64,000 nucleotides of DNA from Ramlibacter tataouinensis (GCF_001580455.1 NZ_CP010951.1:4241001-4305000), one strand, 5' to 3'; shown: positions 51,746 through 58,101, counted from the first letter of the stretch. Notes: generated from the letters alone by a model not told the origin. Program-made: numbers and translations.

Positions 51746-52045
51746 GTCTGGTGCCGCCCACCGGAAGCGTTGCGGTCTTTCAATCCGCACTTATGCTGTA
51801 TTGGCATACGGTATCAACCGGCTTGCCCGCATGAACGCTTGCTGGCAGACTACCTCAAACAGTAGAAACGTCTACCGGATTGGTCTTGTCCGGCACTCGG
51901 CCAACATGGCGATTTGCGGGATATCAGGTTTTCGTTTTTGGGACCTGAACCGCGACGGGAGGGGAAAAAATCAAGGCAGATCAGCTACTTACGGCGGTAC
52001 GGCGGCCAGTTTTATCCGGCACTTGCGGGATAAGAGGTCTGAACG
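51746..52045. other. Gene-free interval between ligB and the cassette array, with palindromic sites
   Basis: No convincing gene and no integrase-like sequence was found on either strand. The sequence shows two related imperfect elements: TCCGGCACT...TTGCGGGATA around 51890-51925, and TTATCC-N10-GGATAA at 52012-52033 (reading TTATCCGGCACTTGCGGGAT then AA). An 84-codon open frame (51801-52055) has no recognisable motif and is not called. GC is lower than upstream, consistent with foreign DNA. Confidence 0.6.
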
Positions 52046-52067
52046 TGCCGTCTAAATTGCGTTAGCC
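52046..52067 (+). other. Truncated attC, right half only
   Basis: An L'-like arm (TGCCGTCTAAATTGC) is followed by R' GTTAGCC at 52061. The arm resembles the GCCGGTCAATTTC-type L' of the other sites. No matching R'' (GGCTAAC) or L'' is found upstream, so the left half is missing. It marks the left end of the array. Confidence 0.6.
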
Positions 52068-52084
52068 CTCAGTTGGAGTTGTCG

Positions 52085-52333
52085 TTGAAGATTGGCGATC
52101 TCGAGTACCGATTCACCAGGGGCAGTGACGTTGTTCGCGATGGGATGTTTCTCGAAGCAGATGTCGTGGGCGCAGCGGAGCGTCGAACAGTCGCAGAGGT
52201 GTTTTACTCGGACGCGACGGGGAAGTTCTCTGTGACGTTGTTCGAGGAAAGCGTGCCTGCGGAGCTGGTCGAGTTCCTGATCGCGGATGCGAAAGCATGC
52301 CTTCCGCCAACACATGGGGACGCTGATGGCTAA
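52085..52333 (+). CDS. Cassette 1 protein, unknown
   Basis: About 82 residues: beta-rich N-terminus (KIGDLEYRFTRGSDVV) then EVFYSDATGKFSVTLFEESVP and a final helix. The start is probably TTG at 52085, six bases after GGAG; TTGs at 52073 and 52079 are alternatives. The stop (taa) lies inside the R'' box of attC1. The protein shows no recognisable domain; size and fold resemble small immunity-type or uncharacterised integron proteins, but this is not a functional claim. Confidence 0.65.
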   Translation: MKIGDLEYRFTRGSDVVRDGMFLEADVVGAAERRTVAEVFYSDATGKFSVTLFEESVPAELVEFLIADAKACLPPTHGDADG

Positions 52334-52417
52334 CAGGTCATTCGACACGGACGCACAAGTACGTCCATGCGCTTTGCGCACGCGCCCCATGTGCGCCGGT
52401 CAATTTCTACGTTAGGC
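52328..52417 (+). other. attC site 1
   Basis: R'' GGCTAAC (52328-52334), L'' arm ATTCGACACGG, central palindromic region, L' arm CGCCGGTCAATTT, R' GTTAGGC (52411-52417). About 90 bases. Its L'' matches those of sites 2, 4 and 5. Confidence 0.85.
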
Positions 52418-52422
52418 TGCCT

Positions 52423-53106
52423 ATGGGCGAACGGACCGCAGCTGAAGCAAAAGCCGCCAATGTGGCGGTCATGGGGGACCCGCTAGGCTCCGTCTACAGC
52501 GAGCTGTGGCAGGAGGTCGCGTGGATCCACAACAACTGGTCGCACTACCTGGAGCTATTCGGGGCGAAACCCTCGCGGATCGAACTCCTTAACTCTGTCG
52601 CGCCGTCCTTTTTTCGGACAGTTCAGGACTGCTTGTTCGAAGCCGTCTTACTGCACCTCGCCCGCCTGACCGATCGCGCAGCTACGACAGGTAGGCCGAA
52701 TCTGTCGCTGCGCCGACTCGCTGAGCTCCTGCCCGAATCGGCACCCCGTGCGCACATTCGTGACTTGGTTGAGGAGGCAGTGCGAGCGACGCAATTCGCG
52801 CATGATTGGCGCAACCGGAGGCTCGCGCATCGCGATCTGGATCTTGCGCTGGGTAGGACCGCGAATTCACTGGCACCCGCATCTCGGCAATCTGTAAAGG
52901 ATGCGCTTGTCGCAATAGTGAACGCTCTGAACGCCGTTGCGGCACACTTCTTTGATTCGACTACGCTTTTCGATCTTCCCGGCGGCAATGACTCAGTGAC
53001 GCTTCTCTACACGTTGAGAGACGGATTGAGAGCAGAAGAACAAAGAGTTGAGCGGCTCAAGTCAGGTCACTCCAATGCAGAAGATGTCAGGCACGAAGAC
53101 ATATGA
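52423..53106 (+). CDS. Cassette 2 protein, HEPN domain (AbiU2-like)
   Basis: A protein of 227 residues, all helical. It resembles HEPN_AbiU2-type proteins: an N-terminal helical pair, FFRTVQDCLFEAVLLHLARLTD, then HDWRNRRLAHRDLD carrying the Rx4-6H motif (R130/R132...H136) typical of HEPN ribonucleases. AbiU2 belongs to an abortive-infection system, and HEPN proteins often act as RNA-cleaving toxins. The start is ATG at 52423, five bases after R'; an in-frame ATG at 52471 is an alternative. No antitoxin partner is evident inside the cassette. Confidence 0.75.
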   Translation: MGERTAAEAKAANVAVMGDPLGSVYSELWQEVAWIHNNWSHYLELFGAKPSRIELLNSVAPSFFRTVQDCLFEAVLLHLARLTDRAATTGRPNLSLRRLAELLPESAPRAHIRDLVEEAVRATQFAHDWRNRRLAHRDLDLALGRTANSLAPASRQSVKDALVAIVNALNAVAAHFFDSTTLFDLPGGNDSVTLLYTLRDGLRAEEQRVERLKSGHSNAEDVRHEDI

Positions 53107-53113
53107 CTCAGCA

Positions 53114-53227
53114 GCCTAACAGGTCGTTCGACACGGACACGCAGCGGCATTGCGCCGCGTGCCGTGCTGGCGAGCGTACGCCTCGCGGCGCAATGCCGCC
53201 GCGTGCCGGTCAACTCCGACGGTAGGT
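53114..53227 (+). other. attC site 2
   Basis: R'' GCCTAAC (53114-53120), L'' GTTCGACACGG, long GC-rich palindromic centre, L' GCCGGTCAAC, R' GGTAGGT (53221-53227). The R' has G in place of the first T of GTTRRRY, so recombination at this site may be impaired. About 114 bases, the longest site. Confidence 0.8.
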
Positions 53228-53233
53228 CGCAGC

Positions 53234-53794
53234 ATGGATACGGCGAAGGTGACTGCACGCACGCTTGAGATTCTCGGGGGACACGAGAAGGCCTGGGAGA
53301 TCATCGACGCGGAGTTCGCTGAGGTAGGGCGGCGTTGGAATCAGGACATCACGGTGATCGGACGCATTCTCCGTTCTCACCTGTTCATCGAGCACTACCT
53401 AAACGAGCACATCACAAAGGCCAATCCGAGGCTTGGGTCAGTTGAGAAGGCGAGGCTGACGTTCGCGCAGAAGATTGCCCTGTTGGATTCGACCGATCGT
53501 CGTCTGCGCGAAATCCTACCTGGCGTGAAGCTCCTGAATACGATCCGGAACCGATTGGCTCACCGCCTAAACGCGGCCATCGGACAGGAGGATGCCAAGG
53601 TCTTCCTGAATGCGCAGTACTTCGCTGCCCTTCGGATTGAGGGCGCGAAGCCTAGCAAGCCGAGCGAGGACCCTCTCGATATCCTTGAGGAATTCGCGCG
53701 CTACGCCAGCACGGCATTGACCAATGAGTTCAGCGCCTTTGGAAATGCTTTCTCGAAGGCGCTCGCCGACGTTGGAGGCGAACGTGCGTCCTAA
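53234..53794 (+). CDS. Cassette 3 protein, HEPN-like
   Basis: A protein of 186 residues, helical. ILRSHLFIEHYLNEHI and NTIRNRLAHRLN carry an Rx4H motif (R105...H110) within a HEPN-like arrangement, similar in layout to cassette 2 but not a close copy. The ATG at 53234 lies six bases after R'. HEPN proteins commonly cleave RNA or act as toxins; here this is inference from the motif. The stop (taa) overlaps R'' of attC3. Confidence 0.7.
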   Translation: MDTAKVTARTLEILGGHEKAWEIIDAEFAEVGRRWNQDITVIGRILRSHLFIEHYLNEHITKANPRLGSVEKARLTFAQKIALLDSTDRRLREILPGVKLLNTIRNRLAHRLNAAIGQEDAKVFLNAQYFAALRIEGAKPSKPSEDPLDILEEFARYASTALTNEFSAFGNAFSKALADVGGERAS

Positions 53795-53860
53795 TATCTC
53801 GGTCCATCGGACAGGCAACCAGCTTAGCTGGCCGCCTGTCGCTGACCTCCAACGTTAGAC
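53788..53860 (+). other. attC site 3
   Basis: A degenerate R'' (TCCTAAT, 53789-53795), arms CGGTCCATCGGACAGGC and GCCTGTCGCTGACC, R' GTTAGAC (53854-53860). About 73 bases with a short TTAGCTGG-type loop. R'' does not match the RYYYAAC end exactly. Confidence 0.7.
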
Positions 53861-53875
53861 ATTATTGGAGGCACC

Positions 53876-54403
53876 CTGAGCTCAACGGACCACAGCCTTC
53901 TCTCCACCTATCGCGAGGCGCTGCTCGAGCACCTATTTGCCGGAGAGGTCATGCGGCATGTCTGGCTTTCCGGAGTCAAGCGCCTCGAAGTGCTGAAGCC
54001 GCAAGTGGACGACGGTGGGTACGACCTTGTCCTCGAAACCACTTCTGTGGTGCGACACATCCAGCTCAAAGCTACGTTCAGGGGGTCAACGGTTCGTCGC
54101 TTCACTGTCAACACTGGCCTCGCGAGGAAACCGAGCGGTTGTGTGGTTTGCCTGCAATTCGATCAGGAGACGCTCGACCTCGGGCCTTTCTACTGGTTCG
54201 GGGCTCAGCCTGGCCAACCTCTCCCTGAACTCACATCGTTTCCCGTTGCAGAGCATACAAAGGGGAACGCTCAAGGAGTGAAGGCGTTGCGCCCGAATCT
54301 TCGGACGCTGCCTCTTTCCGCATTCGATCACGTGCCAACCATTCCGAAGCTCGCTGAAAAGCTGTTCGGGATCGCCGCGGAGGAGAGAGGTGGTGATGTC
54401 TAA
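53876..54403 (+). CDS. Cassette 4 protein with PD-(D/E)XK-like motif, apparent CTG start
   Basis: 175 residues if translation starts at CTG (53876), which follows GGAGG by four bases and extends a well-formed N-terminus (SSTDHSLLSTYREALLEHLF). The first ATG in frame, at 53951, would remove this helix. GGYDLVLE ... HIQLKA (D50, E54, Q63, K65) fits the D...(E/Q)xK core of restriction-endonuclease-like nucleases. A nuclease or DNA/RNA-processing role is inferred. The stop lies in R'' of attC4. Confidence 0.7.
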   Translation: MSSTDHSLLSTYREALLEHLFAGEVMRHVWLSGVKRLEVLKPQVDDGGYDLVLETTSVVRHIQLKATFRGSTVRRFTVNTGLARKPSGCVVCLQFDQETLDLGPFYWFGAQPGQPLPELTSFPVAEHTKGNAQGVKALRPNLRTLPLSAFDHVPTIPKLAEKLFGIAAEERGGDV

Positions 54404-54490
54404 CAGGTTGTTCGACACGGCGCCCGGCTGTGGGCCTTCGCTTCGCTCCGGTCCTCTCCGCCGGTCGCCGGTCATCTTCCGACGCTAGAC
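54398..54490 (+). other. attC site 4
   Basis: R'' GTCTAAC (54398-54404), L'' GTTCGACACGG, inner palindrome, L' GCCGGTCATC, R' GCTAGAC (54484-54490), where the first T of the GTT core is C. About 93 bases. Like site 2, its R' core is mutated. Confidence 0.8.
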
Positions 54491-54537
54491 CGCAAAATGG
54501 AGCCCGCGATTTGAACAACCTCTGTCTTCTCACAAAC

Positions 54538-55083
54538 ATGACGAGTTCCGACATCGCTGCTTGGGCGCAGGCCATTGTCGGATCTGTCGCAATCGTTGTA
54601 GGTGCCGCTGTCGTACGGTGGCAGGTGAAGCGAGGGCGCAGGGATCTTCTCGTGGCTGAAGCGCGCAGGTTGGACGGTCTCGCGCGGTTGTTAGTTCACC
54701 TCCGTGACGCGGCAGAGGAAGCTCGCGCGGCGAAGAAAAAACTCCAGCGCTTTCCTCTTGGGCACCCTGCCGAGCCGCACGCGCGATATGTTGAAGTCGC
54801 GCACGCCACCGCCAACTACCCATTGGAGAACTTCGAAGGTGAGGTGGCGTTCGAGGCGCTACTGAGTGCGCGTCGCGTAGCACGAGAGGCTGAACCTCTT
54901 GTCAATCCGGAGCCGGAACTTAACGTGAATCCGAACTTTCAGGCGACCTTCGAGATGTACATGAGGATCCTGAACGACCAGATCACTCTCCTACGAGCCG
55001 AGGCGAACAGGCTGATAGAGGGCCAACTGACCCGATACACCGTAGAACCATCCGGAATAGAGAAGGCGGAGCATGCGATCTAA
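54538..55083 (+). CDS. Cassette 5 protein, single-pass membrane, unknown
   Basis: A protein of 181 residues. One N-terminal TM segment (about 8-27, AAWAQAIVGSVAIVVGAAVV) is followed by a long helical, charged cytoplasmic region with KRGRRDLLVAEARRLDGLARLL and LLRAEANRLIEG that may form coiled coil. No family recognised. The ATG at 54538 was chosen because it precedes the TM; TTG at 54511 is possible. The stop is in R'' of attC5. Confidence 0.65.
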   Translation: MTSSDIAAWAQAIVGSVAIVVGAAVVRWQVKRGRRDLLVAEARRLDGLARLLVHLRDAAEEARAAKKKLQRFPLGHPAEPHARYVEVAHATANYPLENFEGEVAFEALLSARRVAREAEPLVNPEPELNVNPNFQATFEMYMRILNDQITLLRAEANRLIEGQLTRYTVEPSGIEKAEHAI

Positions 55084-55158
55084 CAAGTCGATCGACACGG
55101 ACGTTCTGTCTGTCGTCTCCGCCGGCCTACCGGCCGCCGGTCATTTCCAGCGTTAGGC
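55078..55158 (+). other. attC site 5
   Basis: R'' ATCTAAC (55078-55084), L'' GATCGACACGG, inner arms with GCCGGC repeats, L' GCCGGTCATTT, R' GTTAGGC (55152-55158). About 81 bases; both ends fit the attC consensus. Confidence 0.88.
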
Positions 55159-55166
55159 GCCACAAC

Positions 55167-55883
55167 ATGGCGAAGCCTTCACCATCCAAGTACTGGCGCC
55201 TCGCATCTCAAAGCAAGGATGCGTCGGCCATCGATTGCAGTGGCCAAGCACTGCCGATCGCCGCAGTTCAATCGCTTCGGCCTCGTCATGGCGTTCTGCT
55301 GGCGGAATGGGAGCCATCAACTCAACTGGGCCGTGTTCGCCGTCTAGGCATCGTACGAAGCATAGTTGGTAACGGCTCTTGCGCGGCCATCGACTGGGCT
55401 GAGTGTGAGATAGGCCTTCGTCCCAATCCGGCCGGTCGCCGCTGGTGGACGCAGTCGAAACCCTTCTTTGGCTTCGCGCCAGATGTTGCAGCGCGCTATG
55501 GGCTCGACGATCTCTTCGCCGAGCATTTCCCCGAGTTCTCGGACCTAACCTTTGGGCCGGCGCCTAAAGCTTCGTCGCACGACGCCGGACCGTCGGCTTC
55601 GCCGACGGGTGGATATATCTATGTAGTGCGGTCACCACATGGCTTCAAGATTGGGAAGACCGTCAACCTTAAGCAGCGGACGAAGCTCTTCGAGGTGAAG
55701 TTGCCCTTCAAGAATTCGTTGGAGCACTACGCTTGGTTTGATGACTACACGCACGCTGAGAGAAGCTTCCATCGTAGGTTCCATCACAAACGGCTGGAGG
55801 GCGAGTGGTTCGACCTCCAGCCGGATGATCTGGAAGCCATCAAGTGCGAGGGGAAGCACATTCCCCTTGAGGGACTGCGGTGA
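55167..55883 (+). CDS. Cassette 6 protein with C-terminal GIY-YIG-like (T5orf172/MUG113) domain
   Basis: A protein of 238 residues. The C-terminal domain (about 148-225) shows GGYIYVVRSPHGFKIGKT, then THAERSFHRRFHHKRLEGEWFDL, the Y-I-Y / KIGKT / E-R-x-F-H pattern of T5orf172/MUG113 GIY-YIG-like domains found in phage and mobile-element proteins. The N-terminal 140 residues (CSGQALPIAAVQSLRPRHGVLLAEW, WWTQSKPFFGFAPDVA) are unknown, joined by a Ser/Ala/Pro linker. Nuclease activity is inferred from the fold. Start nine bases after R'. Confidence 0.78.
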   Translation: MAKPSPSKYWRLASQSKDASAIDCSGQALPIAAVQSLRPRHGVLLAEWEPSTQLGRVRRLGIVRSIVGNGSCAAIDWAECEIGLRPNPAGRRWWTQSKPFFGFAPDVAARYGLDDLFAEHFPEFSDLTFGPAPKASSHDAGPSASPTGGYIYVVRSPHGFKIGKTVNLKQRTKLFEVKLPFKNSLEHYAWFDDYTHAERSFHRRFHHKRLEGEWFDLQPDDLEAIKCEGKHIPLEGLR

Positions 55884-55884
55884 C

Positions 55885-55963
55885 GCCTAACCCTCCATCG
55901 AGCGGACAGCCTCAAGCTCGCTTCGCGAACTTGCGTCTGCAGCATGTCAGTCAAACGTTGGGC
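55885..55963 (+). other. attC site 6
   Basis: R'' GCCTAAC (55885-55891), then CCATCGAGCGGACAGCC, central AGCTCGCTTCGCGAACTTGC-type stem, L' GTCAAAC region, R' GTTGGGC (55957-55963). About 79 bases. Its L'' differs from the GTTCGACACGG type. Confidence 0.85.
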
Positions 55964-56019
55964 GTCATGGGCAAGTGCGTTTAGGCTTTGGAAAATATCC
56001 GATTCTGAGGAGTGCTCTC

Positions 56020-56307
56020 ATGGCTAAGCGAAACTACTTCAACGTCCAACATGGCGATTTCCAATTGACCTTTGCGGATGCAAAGCAAACCGCCAAGAAT
56101 CTTGAGAGCATCTTCGTTGCGAGAGCGAGGTGGTTCTCGCTCCCAAAGCCAATCTCAATCGACCTCCTCGAGCAAGAGTACCGCCGTCTATGTCCAGACA
56201 TGGAGGTAATGTTCCCAGGCGTCGTCGCGAAGATGATGCAACCGGAAATACTTAGAAAACTCGGATTCCCTGTCGGTGCGGACGGCTTGGTACATTGGTC
56301 CGAGTAA
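56020..56307 (+). CDS. Cassette 7 protein, unknown
   Basis: A protein of 95 residues: MAKRNYFNVQHGDFQLTFADAKQ in parts, SIFVARARWFSLPKPISIDLLEQEYRRLCPDM in parts, then a short C-terminal beta region. The ATG at 56020 follows GAGGAG with good spacing; GTG at 55975 is a weaker alternative. No domain recognised. It lies between attC6 and attC7. Confidence 0.6.
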   Translation: MAKRNYFNVQHGDFQLTFADAKQTAKNLESIFVARARWFSLPKPISIDLLEQEYRRLCPDMEVMFPGVVAKMMQPEILRKLGFPVGADGLVHWSE

Positions 56308-56358
56308 GTGCAGGTTATGCAATGACCCGAAGCGCTGTGGCTACTGATCGCCGGCACT

Positions 56359-56416
56359 GCCTAACCCCGCGTCCCAGCGGACTGCCTATGGCAGCCGCTG
56401 AATTTCAACGTTAGGC
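56359..56416 (+). other. attC site 7
   Basis: R'' GCCTAAC (56359-56365), arms CCAGCGGACTGCC and GGCAGCCGCTG around a TAT loop, L' GAATTTCAAC, R' GTTAGGC (56410-56416). About 58 bases, the shortest and most regular site. Exact R''/R' complementarity (GCCTAAC/GTTAGGC). Confidence 0.9.
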
Positions 56417-56424
56417 CACGCAAC

Positions 56425-56985
56425 GTGCCACAGACTGGAATTCTCCGTACCTGGAATGACGACCGCGGATTCGGCTTCATCGCTCCGACGCAGGGTGGCT
56501 GTGAGTTGTTCGTGCACATTAGCGCTTTTCCGCGTGACGGATCAAGACCTACGGTTGGTGAGAGGCTTACCTATGAACTCGGTCGTGGCAAGGACGGGCA
56601 GCCGCAAGCCATTCAGGTTTTTCGAAACGCCATCGGACGCGCAAGGACCGATCCGCGCACCAGGGCGAATGGACCGAGAAGAGCTCGGTCTCGGTTACCA
56701 GCCACTGTCGCAGTCGTGCTGTTGGTGGGCATCGGCGCGTTCGGCTACAGCAGGTATGTGCGACAGAGTCAGCAAGCGCAGCCGTTGGCTACATCGGTGA
56801 GCAAAGGAATAGCTACAACTGAGTCGGTACATTTCAGGTGCGATGGACGGACTCATTGCTCCCAGATGACTTCATGCGCCGAGGCCAAGTTCTTCCTTGC
56901 AAACTGCCCGGGCACGAAGATGGACGGGAACAATGACGGAGTGCCATGTGAGCAACAGTGGTGTACGAGCCCGCTTGCCCAGTAG
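56425..56985 (+). CDS. Cassette 8 protein: cold-shock domain, TM segment, excalibur domain
   Basis: A protein of 186 residues with three modules. The cold-shock domain (about 1-68) has RNP1 RGFGFI (14-19) and RNP2 LFVHI (28-32). A basic linker leads to one TM segment (about 92-109). A C-terminal excalibur-like domain (about 137-180) has FRCDGRTHCSQM, SCAEAKFFLANCPG and MDGNNDGVPCEQQWC. The GTG start lies eight bases after R'. It would place a nucleic-acid-binding domain inside the membrane and a Ca2+/Cys domain outside. Function unknown. No attC is visible after its stop. Confidence 0.8.
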   Translation: MPQTGILRTWNDDRGFGFIAPTQGGCELFVHISAFPRDGSRPTVGERLTYELGRGKDGQPQAIQVFRNAIGRARTDPRTRANGPRRARSRLPATVAVVLLVGIGAFGYSRYVRQSQQAQPLATSVSKGIATTESVHFRCDGRTHCSQMTSCAEAKFFLANCPGTKMDGNNDGVPCEQQWCTSPLAQ

Positions 56986-57059
56986 CTGTGACGCCGCATT
57001 TTTCCGCACGACCCCCTGATCGAGCAGCTTGCGGAGGCGAGCTCTCGGCCAAGAAGGTG

Positions 57060-57098
57060 GCGAGCTACCTTTTGGCTAGCTTCGCGGCTCTTCTTTGT
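57060..57098 (+). terminator. Possible terminator after the cassette array
   Basis: CGAGCTA-N9-TAGC-T-TCG forms a hairpin with a one-base bulge, followed by a T-rich stretch (TCTTCTTTG). It lies between the last cassette gene and the convergent AraC gene. Confidence 0.4.
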
Positions 57099-57101
57099 TG
57101 A

Positions 57102-58046
57102 CTATCCGCCCCGCCGGAATTCAGTGGGGCTCATGCCGGTGTGGCCGCGGAAGAGGCGGCTGAAATGCGAGGGGTTGCCGAAGCCCCAGGAGGTGGCGAT
57201 CTCGGTGATCGGGCGCTCGGGGCCGGCACGCTGGCGCAGCTCGCGGATGCAGGCCTCCAGCCGCATTCGCTGGATGTAGGCGGCGATCGTTTCGCCTTCG
57301 CCCGCGAACGCGTTGTACAGGTGGCGGCGGCTGCAGTTGAGGGTGCGCGCGATGCTGTCCACGCACAAGCCCGGATCGCCCAGGTGGCGCTGCACGTGGC
57401 TGCGGATGCGGTCGCGCAGGGCCTCGCGCTGCGTCAGCATGGTCTCGCGCCCGGCCAGTTCCAGCAGCGACAGCTCCACCAGCTGCTTGATCGTCTCGCC
57501 GGCACCGCGCGCCGCCTGCTCGCTCATGTTGGGCAGCTCGAGGTAGGTGTTGCGCATGGTCTCCAGCGCCACGCGGGAGATGCCGCTCGCGCCCAGTGGT
57601 CGCGCCATCAGGCCCTCGATGCGCAGCTTGCGGTCCTGCACCGCGGTGAGCGGCACCATCACGATCAGGTGGTCGACCCGCTCGGGGTTGTCGATTTCAT
57701 AGGCGCCGGTGGTGTCGTAGATCACCCAGGCGCCGTTGCGCGCGCAGGCTTCCCGGCTTTGCTGGTGCACGATGGCGCTGCCTTGCCAGGGCGCGACGAT
57801 CTTCAGGTAGGGGACTTCGCTGGTGCGCGCCATCGTGGGCGTGCGCACCACGCGGTGCCGGTTCGCTTCGAGCCGCGTGAGGATCACGTCACCGGCGCGC
57901 GAAGCGGCCAGGTGGCCGTCGAAATCGTCGTCGCCGTACAGGTCAGACTGCAGGCCGCCGAAGTGCCGCCAGATCCACTCGCTCCATTGCAGGCCCCGCT
58001 CACGCGGCGCGATTTCGTCGGTCGACAGCACGGTGGTGGGGCTCAT
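57102..58046 (-). CDS. AraC-family transcriptional regulator (FeaR-like)
   Basis: A protein of 314 residues. The N-terminal AraC-binding-like domain (about 20-190) has WSEWIWRHFGGLQSDLYGDD in parts. The C-terminal two helix-turn-helix domains are typical AraC: LCVDSIARTLNCSRRHLYNAF and PITEIATSWGFGNPSHFSRLFRGHTGMSPTEFR in parts. The start at 58046 gives a normal N-terminus; the longer frame is not conserved-looking. It is divergent from the Liv-type ABC operon and probably activates it and the aldehyde dehydrogenase gene. Confidence 0.92.
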   Translation of the reverse strand: MSPTTVLSTDEIAPRERGLQWSEWIWRHFGGLQSDLYGDDDFDGHLAASRAGDVILTRLEANRHRVVRTPTMARTSEVPYLKIVAPWQGSAIVHQQSREACARNGAWVIYDTTGAYEIDNPERVDHLIVMVPLTAVQDRKLRIEGLMARPLGASGISRVALETMRNTYLELPNMSEQAARGAGETIKQLVELSLLELAGRETMLTQREALRDRIRSHVQRHLGDPGLCVDSIARTLNCSRRHLYNAFAGEGETIAAYIQRMRLEACIRELRQRAGPERPITEIATSWGFGNPSHFSRLFRGHTGMSPTEFRRGG

Positions 58047-58079
58047 GGCGCAGCCATTATGGGCATAGCTCCGCCGGCT

Positions 58080-58101
58080 CGCCAGCGTGCAATCGCTGGC
58101 G
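58080..58101. promoter_or_regulatory. Perfect inverted repeat in the AraC/ABC divergent region
   Basis: CGCCAGCG-TGCAAT-CGCTGGCG, perfect 8-bp arms around a 6-base spacer. A second dyad overlaps it: GCAATCGC (58089-58096) and GCGATTGC (58110-58117). This is the only structured part of the divergent promoter interval 58047-58227 and could bind the AraC regulator or form a hairpin. Confidence 0.45.

Larger units (their letters stand above)
52046..56985 (+). mobile_element. Integron gene-cassette array without integrase (CALIN)
   Basis: Seven complete attC-like sites (R'' RYYYAAC ... R' GTTRRRY, with inner L'' and L' arms) and one 5'-truncated site separate eight genes, all on the + strand. Most stop codons lie at or in the next R'' box, and each R' box lies just before the next start: the arrangement of integron cassettes. 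No intI is present in the window, and the last cassette lacks a visible attC. GC is lower than in flanking operons. Confidence 0.85.

Noticed and set aside
51801..52055. 84-codon open frame left of the cassette array, considered as an integrase remnant
   Set aside because: No tyrosine-recombinase motifs (boxes with R, HxxR, Y) on either strand of 51640-52060.
52046..52067. First R' box considered as an attI site
   Set aside because: It has an attC-like L' arm, and there is no integrase gene or Pc promoter beside it; a truncated attC fits better.
54430..54537. Upstream extension of the cassette 5 gene
   Set aside because: It reads through the attC4 site; the later ATG at 54538 directly before the TM segment is more plausible.
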